DNA of 64,000 nt from an uncultured Shewanella sp. (GTDB lineage Bacteria > Pseudomonadota > Gammaproteobacteria > Enterobacterales > Shewanellaceae), in NCBI RefSeq assembly GCF_947491715.1, contig NZ_CANLKR010000005.1, positions 1-64,000 on the forward strand, in the 5' to 3' direction. Position 1 is the stretch's first letter. Every line of letters begins with the position of its first letter. The translations under genes were made by a program, and so were the position numbers. Below the pieces are notes generated by a model that was given only the letters and a program-made list of their open reading frames with translations, had not been told where the DNA came from and searched no databases. Of the stretch, positions 17,094-26,780 are shown one piece after another.

Positions 17094-17757
17094 TAACAAT
17101 ATCATCCTTTAAAAATGCTAATTTTGATTTCATATGATCGCGATAAAGATAATGAGTAAACAACATACTCACTCCAAATAACACAAGGCTCAGATACAAT
17201 AACTGATTATTGAGAGTATGGATCCCTGCTCCAATTAAACTAAATATCAATGTTTGAGGAATATAGCCAATGGCACTGGCGCTAATAAAAGAAAAATACC
17301 GAATTCCAATACAACCACAAAACACATTGGTTAACACATTATTGCCCACTGGAAATAATCGTAATGTGAGGATTTTATAAAAAGGCTTTCGTTGACAAAA
17401 TTGGTAAAACTGGTTTATTTTTCTAGGAAAGTGAGCTCTTAGCCAATGACCTAAAAGATAGTGAGCAATCCAATAATTAACACTTGCTGCTACTAAACTC
17501 ACGAGTATCGCTAAAAGCAGGCCATTGAATGCTCCAAATAAATAACCATAAAGCAAACCATTGACTTGCCTAGGTCCGCCAATAAAGACAAATACACATG
17601 TGGCACAGATTAAAAATACATACCCCATTACGCCTTGATGTTGCAAATAGTCATTGATCCAATTTCTATCAGACAAGCGCATTAAAATGGGCTCGACAGC
17701 ATCACTCAATAGCAAGCCTATCACAATACCAAGCACGATAACCTTGAATACTTTCAT
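17086..17757 (-). CDS. VTT-domain (TVP38/TMEM64-DedA superfamily) membrane protein
   Basis: About 223 residues, five or six membrane segments. The VTT core shows FIGGPRQVNGLLYGYLFG, a re-entrant-loop motif, and later LRLFPVGNNVLTNVFCG (the [F/Y]..R..P..N....G motif). Relatives are thought to act in lipid or undecaprenyl-phosphate movement, which would fit recycling of the lipid carrier used by the flanking GT2 and GT39 enzymes. The ATG at 17757 overlaps the GT2 stop (TGATG), and its 3' end overlaps the GT39 gene, so all three are coupled. Confidence 0.8.
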   Translation of the reverse strand: MKVFKVIVLGIVIGLLLSDAVEPILMRLSDRNWINDYLQHQGVMGYVFLICATCVFVFIGGPRQVNGLLYGYLFGAFNGLLLAILVSLVAASVNYWIAHYLLGHWLRAHFPRKINQFYQFCQRKPFYKILTLRLFPVGNNVLTNVFCGCIGIRYFSFISASAIGYIPQTLIFSLIGAGIHTLNNQLLYLSLVLFGVSMLFTHYLYRDHMKSKLAFLKDDIVNE

Positions 17758-18512
17758 CAATTATTCGCTGATTTTTCATCATTTGAGTCAAAACGGACTA
17801 TCACAGATTCAGGGTATTTAGCCCGTTGTCTAAGCCAAAAAACGCCTACTAAATCAATTATTCCCACCCACAGTCGATTCCATACATTATAATTTGATAC
17901 CCCAGCGCTCCTGTCTCTATGATTCACTGGACAAATAATAATCGCTCCACCTAAGCGCTTAATGAGCGCAGGTAAAAAGCGATGCATATGATCGAAATAA
18001 GGCAATAACATAAACGTCTTCTTCGGAAACAGCTTTAACCCGCAGCCCGAATCCGGCACACCATCAGCCAATAATGTTTGCCGCACTTTATTGGCAAAGC
18101 GAGATTGAAAACGCACCCATGGCGTATCGAGTCGTTGATGTCTATAGCCTGCTATACAAAAATGTTCAGCCGTTTGGGTTTTAGCCAATGCAATTAACTT
18201 AGGGTAATCTGCAGGATCATTTTGTCCATCAGCATCGGAGGTAATAATCCAATCACCATTGGCATGACAAACTGCACTGTATACACCAGTACTTTGTCCA
18301 CAACTATGGGAGTGTGATAACACTTGCAATGAGCAGCCACAGTCGGTTGCCATTTCGATGGCTTCTTGAACCGTTCTGTCATCACTGCCGTCATCTGTGA
18401 TCACAATTTCAAATGAATAATCTTGATATAAACTCTGATGGATTTCTTGGATTAATAGGCCAATATTTCCTTGTTCATTCTTTGCTGGCAACACCACTGA
18501 AATTAAAGACAT
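17757..18512 (-). CDS. family 2 glycosyltransferase (polyprenyl-phosphate sugar synthase type)
   Basis: About 251 residues starting MSLISVVLPAKNEQGNIGLL, the normal GT2 N-terminus. The in-frame extension to 18593 encodes a hydrophobic stretch foreign to the family, so 18512 is chosen. It has VITDDGSDD (nucleotide-sugar binding), ITSDADGQNDPADYP (the DxD-type motif of ArnC/DPM1-like enzymes) and DSGCGLKLFPK. It would transfer a sugar to undecaprenyl phosphate in the cytoplasm for use by the GT39 enzyme. Unlike full-length ArnC it lacks long C-terminal membrane segments. It is the first gene of the envelope glycosylation operon. Confidence 0.85.
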   Translation of the reverse strand: MSLISVVLPAKNEQGNIGLLIQEIHQSLYQDYSFEIVITDDGSDDRTVQEAIEMATDCGCSLQVLSHSHSCGQSTGVYSAVCHANGDWIITSDADGQNDPADYPKLIALAKTQTAEHFCIAGYRHQRLDTPWVRFQSRFANKVRQTLLADGVPDSGCGLKLFPKKTFMLLPYFDHMHRFLPALIKRLGGAIIICPVNHRDRSAGVSNYNVWNRLWVGIIDLVGVFWLRQRAKYPESVIVRFDSNDEKSANN

Positions 18513-18593
18513 GGAAAGCTCACACCTGTTACATATTATCAAATTAAAATTTAAGAAGATGAACAGCGAATGCATCAACATATTAATTATCAC

Positions 18594-19143
18594 AACCTAG
18601 TGTAATTAGTGATTAAATACAACTAATATTTAACGCTTTGGCACTAAAATATATACCCAAAAGGATTATCAAAGTGTATTGACATGTCAATATTCCCACA
18701 ATAATAATACTTTTGAATGATGCATTCATTAATAATAGGTTTATTTGAAATAATACTATAATTAATATTAATCCGCTCTTAATTAATATTAGCTATTACT
18801 GATTTTCTCAATTATAAAATCACGATTTTTAGGAGAGTAATACTATTTAAATACACTGCATCAGTCACGTTTACACATCCCAGTTTTCACCGCGTACTCA
18901 ACATTATTGTCGAGCGGTTGATAAAAGCATCATTTGCCCTCTAGTCGCTGACGCTGACACTCACTTTGGCACTTAGGAAGTCGATAAGGCATATAAACAC
19001 TGACAATCGGGACAAGCTGTTGGAAAATTGCTTTAAATTAACAAATCAATAAGGCAAATAAAATGAGGAGGATCATTAAATTTATTCATTTCCCAATAAC
19101 AGCGTTCATGCATTTCAAAACCACTTAACCCTAAGGGATTAAC
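18594..19143. other. intergenic region upstream of the glycosylation operon
   Basis: No gene supported. The part at about 18600-18840 is very AT-rich and probably holds the operon promoter. A 21-codon frame at about 19062 follows an AGGAGG-like run but has no other support. Confidence 0.4.
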
Positions 19144-19166
19144 AGCCATAATCTCTCATTATGGCT
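19144..19166. terminator. hairpin after the SGNH hydrolase gene
   Basis: The arms AGCCATAAT and ATTATGGCT with a 5-base loop, just downstream of the minus-strand SGNH gene. Confidence 0.55.
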
Positions 19167-19180
19167 ATCATTAAAATCAT

Positions 19181-19828
19181 TTATCCTTTAGCCAACACAC
19201 TTGCAGACACACGGTTAGCTAATGCCTTACCTAAGATTGAATGTGCATCTTTATCGAGATGAATACCATCAATATCACTGGTTTCAACCACAGTTGCGGC
19301 ATCAAAATATAAGGTCTGATAAGCCCTAGCAATAATGGAGTACTCAGCCGATAGTCCTTGACTTCTTTGCATAGCCCCTTCAAATTTATAGGCAATAGTC
19401 CCTTTGGCAAGCTTAAGATGTGGCGGGGCAACAACCATTATATCAGGTAAAGGCATACCCGGTTCAATCGGCGCTTGCCTAATAATATTAATCAGCTTAA
19501 CCATTCCCTGACCTGACAGTGCAACACTATTATCATGGGTACATTGAAAGTCATTCGTCCCTAACATCAAGATCACCAATTTTAATGGCGAGTGCATTTC
19601 AATCACTTGACCCAAGCCTTCTGAGCCATCTCGACCCGCCCTAAACGGATCGCTCCACACCGTTCGGCGACCATTTAAGCAGTTTTCTAACACTCGCACC
19701 GATTTCCCTTTCTCAAGCAAAATATTTTCCATCACACCGGGCCACCGCTCATCAAATGATAAACGTTTACGAGTATTGGGAATAATGCCCCATGACATGC
19801 TATCGGAATACACTAAAATATTGTCCAT
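19181..19828 (-). CDS. SGNH/GDSL-family hydrolase
   Basis: A 215-residue esterase-type enzyme. The Ser block is VYSDSMSWG (Ser at about residue 10), the Gly block is in NCLNGRRTVWSDPF, the Asn block is MLGTNDFQ (about 90), and the C-terminal Asp-His block is DGIHLDKDAH (about 195). All four SGNH blocks are intact. It resembles the arylesterase group (TesA-distant) with Arg-rich RTVWSDPFRAGRDG. There is no signal peptide, so it is probably cytoplasmic. The natural substrate cannot be told. It stands alone between two terminators. Confidence 0.85.
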   Translation of the reverse strand: MDNILVYSDSMSWGIIPNTRKRLSFDERWPGVMENILLEKGKSVRVLENCLNGRRTVWSDPFRAGRDGSEGLGQVIEMHSPLKLVILMLGTNDFQCTHDNSVALSGQGMVKLINIIRQAPIEPGMPLPDIMVVAPPHLKLAKGTIAYKFEGAMQRSQGLSAEYSIIARAYQTLYFDAATVVETSDIDGIHLDKDAHSILGKALANRVSASVLAKG

Positions 19829-19978
19829 AATAAACCTAACTTCCTGTTACAACTAAATTTCACTGGAGATCATAAATTCTAAGTCAAATCGGCATTAACC
19901 ACAAACCTTGAATATCATATTTGTTTTATGTGTATATAAAAAAGCTTTCTTGATGAACACTTTCATATGAAATGAAAA

Positions 19979-20003
19979 AGGCTTTCTTAATAAAAGAAAG
20001 CCT
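19979..20003. terminator. terminator of pepN
   Basis: The arms GGCTTTCTT and AAGAAAGCC with a 5-base loop. On the minus strand the stem is followed by TTTTTC, a good factor-independent terminator for pepN. Confidence 0.75.
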
Positions 20004-20034
20004 CATCATCAAGCTAAACACATTTCTAACAATT

Positions 20035-22602
20035 TTATGCGCTCTCTAATGCCTTAGATACTTTCTCAAATAAATCTTTAGACAGATCCGGTAAATCTAA
20101 TAGCTGTTGCAATGACGCTTTCATTAAGCGCTGACGGGATTCATCAAACTTTTTAAATTGGATGAGTGGCGTTATCACTCTCGCGGCCACTTGTGGATTA
20201 ACACTATTGAGCTTAATTAAAATGTCTGTGACAAATTGATAGCCTCTACCGTCTAATCGATGAAACTCATTGATATTGCCGGCAGCAAACATACCAATAA
20301 GAGAACGCACACGATTAGGGTTCGATAAACTAAACGCTGAATGCTCAAGCAATCGCTTTATGTTATCAATACAGCTGTCATCATTTAACAGTGCTTGTAA
20401 ACTAAACCATTTATCCATCACCAAAGGCGTGTCTATCCAAGTCTGTTCAAAGGCTGTCATCAAATCTTGACGCACACTGGATGCTTCAGCATTAAGCGCC
20501 AATAAAGCCCCTATGCTATTGGTCATATTATCGGCTTGCTCAAATTGAGTCACTGCCAGCGATTGATACTCATCACGGCTTTCAATCAGTAACGCTAAGC
20601 ATTTATTTTTAAAAGCACGTGCCCCAGCATCATCAATTGAAACCAGCTCTCTGTAACGGGCTAATAACTCGTCTTCACAACCTTGGGCAATTTGCTCGAT
20701 AGCAAAGCCTCTTGCTAAACTTAACTTATCGAGATCCACTTGCGCGACTTGTTCAATTAACGACGAGAGGCTCGGCAAGGTTAAGATTTCAGCCACTAAG
20801 GCCTTATCCAATGCATCATTGAGAATAACCCCTTTAAAGGCGTCAACAATACGTGGATCAAGCACCATAGCAGTACCAGCCTGTAGATGAGCCACATTAT
20901 CCCAAATGGCATGACTGAATAAATTAACCGACGCTTCCCAGCGTGCCACTTCACTGCTGGCATAGGTCATAATGTGCACTAGCTGCTCTATGCTGTAGTC
21001 AAACTTTAAGCGAACAGGCGCTGAGAAGTTTTGTAATAATGACGCAACAGGTTGATGGAATATCCCTTCAAATGTGAACGTTTGCTCGCTTTCTGTCACA
21101 TTGAGCACTTGAGATAAAATCGTTTCACCTTCGGGGCTTAATAGCTCAATATCAAAGGGGATATGTAACGGCAGTTTATCTAACTTATCCGGAGTTTGAG
21201 GTGTCATTTGCGACAAAGAAAGCTGATAAACGCCCTTTACTGCATCAAAAGCTTCTTCAACACTCACCACAGGCGTACCGGCTTGACTGTACCATAATCT
21301 AAATTGAGTCAGATCCACACCCGATGCCGACTCCATTGCACTGACAAAGTCATCACAAGTGACCGCTTGCCCGTCGTGACGTTCAAAATACAAGGCCATT
21401 CCAGCTTGAAAGTGCACTTCACCTATCAGTGTGTGCATCATGCGGATCACCTCAGCGCCCTTATTATACACAGTCACTGTATAGAAATTATTCATTTCAA
21501 TCACAGATGCAGGGCGAATAGGGTGAGCCATGGGGCCTGCATCTTCGGCAAACTGTTGATTTTTCATCACACGAATGGCATGAATACGATTAACAGCGCG
21601 AGAGCCTAAATCTGAACTAAACTCTTGATCGCGAAAAACCGTTAAGCCTTCTTTTAAGCTCAACTGAAACCAATCACGGCAGGTGACTCGGTTTCCTGTC
21701 CAATTATGGAAATATTCATGACCCACAACCGACTCAATACCATGATAATCATCATCGGTGGCACTTCGCTTATCGGCTAACACGTATTTGGTATTAAAGA
21801 CATTTAAGCCTTTATTTTCCATCGCGCCCATGTTGAAAAAATCAACGGCAACAATCATATAAATATCGAGATCATACTCAAGATTAAACCGCGACTCATC
21901 CCACTTCATGGATTTTTTCAACGACGCTATCGCATGATGCGCCTTATGTAAGTTACCTTTATCAACAAACACTTGTAATTTAACTTGTCGGCCACTCTTC
22001 GTCTGATATTCATCTTCTAACAGATCAAAATCACCCGCTACTAACGCAAACAAATACGCAGGCTTTGGAAAAGGATCGTGCCATTTCACATAATGATGCT
22101 GTGCATCAAGCTCACCTTTCTCGATTAAATTGCCGTTACTGAGTAAATAAGGGAATCCTTGATTCGGTGCAGTAATCGTCACGGTATAAATGGCTAGCAC
22201 ATCGGGCCTGTCGAGAAAGTAAGTTATGCGCCTAAAGCCTTCGGCTTCACACTGAGTGCAATAGGCCCCATCGGACATATACAGCCCTTCTAAACTCGAA
22301 TTGGCCTTGGGATCTTGCTGGGTAACAATTTCTAATTCAAACGCATTAAGTGTACTCTTAACAACCAATTTTCCATCAAGCACTTGATAGTCAGCATCTG
22401 CACCATTAACTTTAACCGACGTTAATTGAATTTCTTCACCATCAAGGGTCAACCACTCTTGATGTTCACCTTGTCTAATGACCTGACTCGTGGCTGTCAC
22501 TGTCGATTGCGCATCGGCTAAATGGAAGGCTAAATCAATATGACTAATGGTAAAGAGTGGGGCTTGATAATCTTTTAAATATTTAGGTTCCAATTGAGAC
22601 AT
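20035..22602 (-). CDS. pepN: aminopeptidase N, M1 family
   Basis: An 855-residue cytoplasmic zinc aminopeptidase, close to the 870 of E. coli PepN. The substrate-binding GAMEN motif is at about 256-260 (NMGAMENKGLNVFN). The zinc site HEYFHNWTGNRVT is at about 293, with the third ligand Glu in the following LKEGLTVFRDQEF. A family Tyr stabiliser region (VYNKGAEVIRMM) follows, and the C-terminal half is the helical bowl. It trims N-terminal residues from peptides. It lies downstream of prc with a terminator in between, so it probably has its own promoter. Confidence 0.97.
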   Translation of the reverse strand: MSQLEPKYLKDYQAPLFTISHIDLAFHLADAQSTVTATSQVIRQGEHQEWLTLDGEEIQLTSVKVNGADADYQVLDGKLVVKSTLNAFELEIVTQQDPKANSSLEGLYMSDGAYCTQCEAEGFRRITYFLDRPDVLAIYTVTITAPNQGFPYLLSNGNLIEKGELDAQHHYVKWHDPFPKPAYLFALVAGDFDLLEDEYQTKSGRQVKLQVFVDKGNLHKAHHAIASLKKSMKWDESRFNLEYDLDIYMIVAVDFFNMGAMENKGLNVFNTKYVLADKRSATDDDYHGIESVVGHEYFHNWTGNRVTCRDWFQLSLKEGLTVFRDQEFSSDLGSRAVNRIHAIRVMKNQQFAEDAGPMAHPIRPASVIEMNNFYTVTVYNKGAEVIRMMHTLIGEVHFQAGMALYFERHDGQAVTCDDFVSAMESASGVDLTQFRLWYSQAGTPVVSVEEAFDAVKGVYQLSLSQMTPQTPDKLDKLPLHIPFDIELLSPEGETILSQVLNVTESEQTFTFEGIFHQPVASLLQNFSAPVRLKFDYSIEQLVHIMTYASSEVARWEASVNLFSHAIWDNVAHLQAGTAMVLDPRIVDAFKGVILNDALDKALVAEILTLPSLSSLIEQVAQVDLDKLSLARGFAIEQIAQGCEDELLARYRELVSIDDAGARAFKNKCLALLIESRDEYQSLAVTQFEQADNMTNSIGALLALNAEASSVRQDLMTAFEQTWIDTPLVMDKWFSLQALLNDDSCIDNIKRLLEHSAFSLSNPNRVRSLIGMFAAGNINEFHRLDGRGYQFVTDILIKLNSVNPQVAARVITPLIQFKKFDESRQRLMKASLQQLLDLPDLSKDLFEKVSKALESA

Positions 22603-22636
22603 ATTTTACTCATCCTTATTCTTATTAATGACATAA

Positions 22637-22663
22637 AAAAACGCGCCATTAGCGCGTTTTTTA
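22637..22663. terminator. terminator between prc and pepN
   Basis: The arms AAAACGCGC and GCGCGTTTT flank a short loop; on the minus strand a T-run follows. It should end the prc transcript just before the pepN promoter. Confidence 0.75.
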
Positions 22664-22684
22664 TTGAGCACAATCCAACACAGC

Positions 22685-24718
22685 TTATTTAGCTTGCTTC
22701 TCTGCTTTGGCTAAATCTAGTGTGATATAGACAGTCTCATTTAAAAATGCATCTACAGGCTCAACTTTATCGTCAACATCATCCAGTGATTTCACTTTCT
22801 TAAGCCCTGCTTTAACTCGACGTTCATTGACTCTATCAAGCTGCTTTTTATCATTTTCTTCACGTTCTTTCAAACGCTCACTTTCAACCAATGACACACT
22901 CTTTTCATTGTGATGCTTCTTAAACTCAGCAATATCACTGTTGATATAACCAAATTCAACATCTGTCTTAATGCGTTGCTGATAATTCTTATCAAGCTGA
23001 GCAATCATACTCGGCGTAATATCGTTGAGCGTCTTGTATTTTGCAACAGGCACTTTATCCCAAGGCAAAGCGTTTTTAGACTCGGCTTCCCCATATTCAC
23101 CTGGTTCTAATGCACTAGGGTATTGAATATCCGGTGTCACCCCTTTTAATTGCGTGCTGCCACCATTAATACGGTAGAACTTAGCAATAGTGTATTGTAC
23201 ATGCCCAAGGGGTTTATCATATAAATCATAAATACGCCCTAAACTCTTATGCTGCTGCACCGTGCCTTTTCCGTAAGTTGACTCACCCACAATGAGGGCT
23301 CTATCATAATCTTGCAACGCCGCGGCAAAAATCTCAGAAGCAGAAGCACTGTAACGGTCGACCATCACAGTCAGTGGACCTGCATATGTGGTTTTACCAT
23401 CATTATCACGATTTTGAGTCACGCGGCCATTAGCATCACGAATTTGCACAACAGGGCCTTGATCAATAAATAAGCCTGTCAACAATGACGCTTCTGTTAG
23501 CGCGCCGCCGCCATTGCCGCGTAAATCAATAATCACACCTTCCACTTTACTTTCTTTTAACTGGATAAGCTCTTTTGAAACATCTTTAGACAATCCCATA
23601 TAAAAGCCTGGAATTTTAATCACACCCACTTTACGACCCGCATATGCTCCTTCTTCAGGCTCTATGATTTTAGAACTTGCTGCGCGATCTTCTAATCGAA
23701 TTTTATCTCGAGTAATGGTGACATTAAAGGTTTTAGCAGACGACCCTCCTTTTTTAGGTAGGATCTCTAACGTCACTTTACTGCCTTTAGGCCCTTTAAT
23801 GAGCTCGACGACATCATCAAGACGCCAGCCAATCACATCGACCATTTCTTTACCGTCTTGTGCCACCCCAACAATTTTATCTTCAGGAGACAACTTCTCA
23901 CTACTTGCTGCCGGTCCACCGGCAACCAAACTCTTGATAACGGTATAATCATTATCCATTTGCAAAACAGCCCCAATACCTTCGAGGCTCAAATTCATTT
24001 CCATCTGAAAACGTTCGGCATTACGAGGAGAAAGGTAACTAGTATGAGGCTCAACGGTACGCGCAAAAGCATTCATGACAGCTTGAAAGACATCTTCACT
24101 GTTTGTTTGACTCAAACGTTTAATGGCATTGTTATAGCGTTTAGTCAATACAGTAACAATTTCATCCCAAGATTTACCGGCTAATTTCAAGTTTAACGCA
24201 TCGTATTTGACTCGCTCACGCCAAAGCTCATTCAACTCAGCTTCTGTTTTTGGCCAAGGAGCATCTTCTCTGTCAAATTGATACTTATCGCCAGCTAAAT
24301 CAAAATTCATTTTTTTATCAAGCAGAGACAGGGCATAAGCAAAACGCTCGTAACGTCTTTTTTCGGTCAATTGAAACATAGCATAAGCGGGTTTCAAATC
24401 GCCAGTTTCTAGGATGTTATCAAACTGTTTTGCATACTTTTGAAAACCATCAACATCAGATTGCAACAAGACATTATGACGATAATCAAGTTGTTTAAGA
24501 TAGCTATCAAAAACTTGCTCTGAAAAAGCATCATCAAGCACAAACCGACGATAATGTGAGCGACTAAACAAATCGGTCACCCGTTTACTTGCAACCTTAT
24601 GCTGAGGCTCCTGCTTTAAAGCGGGTAACTCGCTGAAGGGGATTGAAGGGCTAACGGCCCAGGCAGAAAATCCTAGAAAAATACTGACGACAGTTGCAGC
24701 CAGAATGAGTTTTCGCAT
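22685..24718 (-). CDS. prc: tail-specific (C-terminal processing) periplasmic protease, S41
   Basis: About 677 residues (E. coli Prc 682). The N-terminal signal peptide starts MRKLILAATVV. A PDZ domain follows at about 235-330 (SLEGIGAVLQMDNDYTVI onward). The protease domain has RGNGGGALTEA, then FSASASEIFAAA-like DRYSASASEIFAAALQDY with the catalytic Ser at about 455, and GESTYGKGTVQQ with the catalytic Lys about 25 residues on. It degrades proteins with nonpolar C-termini, including penicillin-binding protein 3 precursor in E. coli. It follows proQ by about 30 bases, as in E. coli, so the two are probably co-transcribed. The start at 24718 is chosen for a standard signal peptide. Confidence 0.96.
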   Translation of the reverse strand: MRKLILAATVVSIFLGFSAWAVSPSIPFSELPALKQEPQHKVASKRVTDLFSRSHYRRFVLDDAFSEQVFDSYLKQLDYRHNVLLQSDVDGFQKYAKQFDNILETGDLKPAYAMFQLTEKRRYERFAYALSLLDKKMNFDLAGDKYQFDREDAPWPKTEAELNELWRERVKYDALNLKLAGKSWDEIVTVLTKRYNNAIKRLSQTNSEDVFQAVMNAFARTVEPHTSYLSPRNAERFQMEMNLSLEGIGAVLQMDNDYTVIKSLVAGGPAASSEKLSPEDKIVGVAQDGKEMVDVIGWRLDDVVELIKGPKGSKVTLEILPKKGGSSAKTFNVTITRDKIRLEDRAASSKIIEPEEGAYAGRKVGVIKIPGFYMGLSKDVSKELIQLKESKVEGVIIDLRGNGGGALTEASLLTGLFIDQGPVVQIRDANGRVTQNRDNDGKTTYAGPLTVMVDRYSASASEIFAAALQDYDRALIVGESTYGKGTVQQHKSLGRIYDLYDKPLGHVQYTIAKFYRINGGSTQLKGVTPDIQYPSALEPGEYGEAESKNALPWDKVPVAKYKTLNDITPSMIAQLDKNYQQRIKTDVEFGYINSDIAEFKKHHNEKSVSLVESERLKEREENDKKQLDRVNERRVKAGLKKVKSLDDVDDKVEPVDAFLNETVYITLDLAKAEKQAK

Positions 24719-24747
24719 CAACAAGTTACTCCTTTACTATTTGGCCA

Positions 24748-25389
24748 TTACAGCATTATATGTTCAGCTCGAACTTTAACCGTTAAACCCGAATCTAACT
24801 GAACACTCACATCTTCTTTTTTAATATCTAAAATAATGCCAGCAACAGGAGATTGCCCGAGCTTAACATTAACACGTTGATTTTGCTTTAACTCAGTTAG
24901 CACTGCAGGCACAAGATCAACCTTAGGAGCAGGTTTCTTTTCTTGCTTGCTTGATTTAACTGCAGGTGCACGCTTAGGAGCTGTCTTCTTAACGGGCTTC
25001 TTGTTAACTTTAGGTGACTTTTCAGCGTTTTTAGCCGCTTGTGCTAATCGCTTAGCTTTGGCTTTTTCTTGACTGGCTTTTAGGGTAGTTTGAGCATGTT
25101 CGATATGCTCTTGCTCAAGCTCTCCACAAGGCTGACCTTCTAAATCAACACGTTGTACGCCAGGCTTAATGCACTTCAAATAACGCCAGCTACTGGTATA
25201 GCGACGTAAAGCAATTCTTAATTGAGTTTTACTGACTTTAGAATCATCAGATAACCTTTCAGCCAAATCCTGAAACAATCCAATCTTTAATGGCTTAGTT
25301 TCACCTTCAGCAACAAAGCATAAAGGAAATGTTTCATACAAATACGCAAGAATTGCGTTGGTGTCGGTCAACTTTTCTGTTGATTCCAT
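24748..25389 (-). CDS. proQ: RNA chaperone ProQ
   Basis: About 213 residues. The start MESTEKLTDTNAILAYLYET at 25389 mirrors E. coli ProQ. The FinO/ProQ RNA-binding domain spans about 5-115 (FPLCFVAEGETKPLKIGLFQ, LRIALRRYTSSWRYLKCI). A basic Lys/Ala/Pro-rich linker follows (about 120-165), then the C-terminal SH3/Tudor-like domain with SPVAGIILDIKKEDVSVQLD. It binds many small RNAs and mRNA 3' ends and affects osmotic responses. It precedes prc, the conserved proQ-prc pair. Confidence 0.95.
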   Translation of the reverse strand: MESTEKLTDTNAILAYLYETFPLCFVAEGETKPLKIGLFQDLAERLSDDSKVSKTQLRIALRRYTSSWRYLKCIKPGVQRVDLEGQPCGELEQEHIEHAQTTLKASQEKAKAKRLAQAAKNAEKSPKVNKKPVKKTAPKRAPAVKSSKQEKKPAPKVDLVPAVLTELKQNQRVNVKLGQSPVAGIILDIKKEDVSVQLDSGLTVKVRAEHIML

Positions 25390-25683
25390 CATTACTTCCA
25401 CAGTTTTAAAAAAGGGCACATTGAAAAACCATATACGAGTATACAATTTTTAAGTGTCGTTTATATTTATCTGAATCCACGTAAAAATAAAGCATAAATT
25501 GACAATTATTCTTATTCTTAACGTTCTTTCTACAGACATACCTTAGCAATTACAAAGAATAAACGCCAAACATTCATTCAATCAAGTCAAATAGCCTACT
25601 TGAATTTTGTAATTTATCAAACCGCCTATTATAAGCACAGTGGCCATGAAAGCGACCACCAATTAACGATAATAGGCTAGCAT
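25390..25683. other. intergenic region upstream of proQ
   Basis: No gene seen. It probably holds the proQ-prc promoter and the 3' end signals of msrC: an imperfect hairpin CTATTATAAGC...GATAATAGGC lies at about 25625-25678. Confidence 0.4.
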
Positions 25684-26142
25684 TTAACCAAATAAGCAGT
25701 TTTCGAAGCTTTTTAGCACGACTTCGAGCCCGATTTGATCGTTTTTAGTGAATCTTCCTAACGAAGGACTATCGATATCTAACACTCCAATAACGCTGCC
25801 ATCACGACAAAAAGGGATCACAAGTTCAGAATTACTGGCCGCATCGCAGGCAATATGGCCTTCAAATTGATGTACATTTTCGATACGCTGACTCTGATTT
25901 TCACTTGCCGCAGTTCCACATACACCCCGGCCTAATGGAATACGTGTGCAAGCCACTTTCCCCTGAAAAGGACCTAGTACTAATTGAGTGTTTTTCATTA
26001 AATAAAATCCAACCCAATTAATATCATCCAAATGCTCATTCAGTACCGCAGTAAAATTAGCCATTGCACACACAAAATCATCTTCACCGGCAAACAATGC
26101 CTGAACCTGACGATTCAATACATCATAATCTTCTACACTCAT
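25684..26142 (-). CDS. msrC: free methionine-(R)-sulfoxide reductase (GAF domain)
   Basis: About 152 residues starting MSVEDYDVLNRQVQALF. The start at 26142 is chosen for an AGGATGTGGA ribosome site; a longer frame reaches 26172. It is a single GAF domain with the fRMsr motifs: INWVGFYLM, then VACTRIPLGRGVCGTAA, then HIACDAASNSELVIP. The three Cys of the E. coli enzyme (YebR) are all present. It reduces free Met-R-sulfoxide with thioredoxin. It sits next to the proQ-prc block, as I recall for Shewanella and relatives. Confidence 0.93.
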   Translation of the reverse strand: MSVEDYDVLNRQVQALFAGEDDFVCAMANFTAVLNEHLDDINWVGFYLMKNTQLVLGPFQGKVACTRIPLGRGVCGTAASENQSQRIENVHQFEGHIACDAASNSELVIPFCRDGSVIGVLDIDSPSLGRFTKNDQIGLEVVLKSFENCLFG

Positions 26143-26340
26143 TCCACATCCTAACGCGATAACATTAAACATTAATGTGCACCAACAAGACTATCGGCGC
26201 AGTTAACAGCCAAGCAGTCTAACAAACAAATGACTCAAAATCCTAGTGACTTTTCTATGACAACGCCCTGTATTAACGTGTCAATTACCTAAGAAGAAAC
26301 ACGACTGAACCATAGTGCTGCTTTAATCAACTATCGCTTA

Positions 26341-26607
26341 TATACCCAAACCACTTGAAAGTGCATGTTTTCAGAGCCCGTAAAAAGGGTTAATTCAAGG
26401 CGCATTATTGAAAGAATGCTTATTGCCTTTTGAGGTGATGCAACGTAGAAGTTAGTCTTTTTACAGGCTCCCAACGGGCTGGTTTAAAACACTTTTATTC
26501 TGCGTTATTGAATATCAACTTAGAATAACTAAGCCCTCAATTCAATGCCTTGCCTAAACGCGTTTTAATTCCAGCTGAATCCTGCACCTTCAAGTGGTTT
26601 GGGTATA
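26341..26607. mobile_element. MITE-like element with 25-bp terminal inverted repeats
   Basis: The left end begins TATACCCAAACCACTTGAA and continues to GTGCA at 26365. The right end, 26583-26607, is its reverse complement with one mismatch (24 of 25). The 267-bp interior codes for nothing convincing and has further internal symmetry (AGAGCCCGTAAAAAG versus CTTTTTACAGGCTCC). Long inverted ends, short length and an empty interior fit a miniature inverted-repeat element; the ends start with TATA, so a TA-type target is possible. Copy number elsewhere cannot be judged here. Confidence 0.8.
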
Positions 26608-26780
26608 ACAATTCAGGGGGTAATTAAATTCAAAATTTTATTTTCCTAGTAACGGGAAATAAACGCTGTGATCATTAAAATAGACCCAAACACTGCTTTG
26701 TTTCAGTGACAGGATAGTCTTGTTGACAACGCCACCTAAAAAACAAAGACTCAGTGGCGCAAGGGGAAGAGATCATATGA

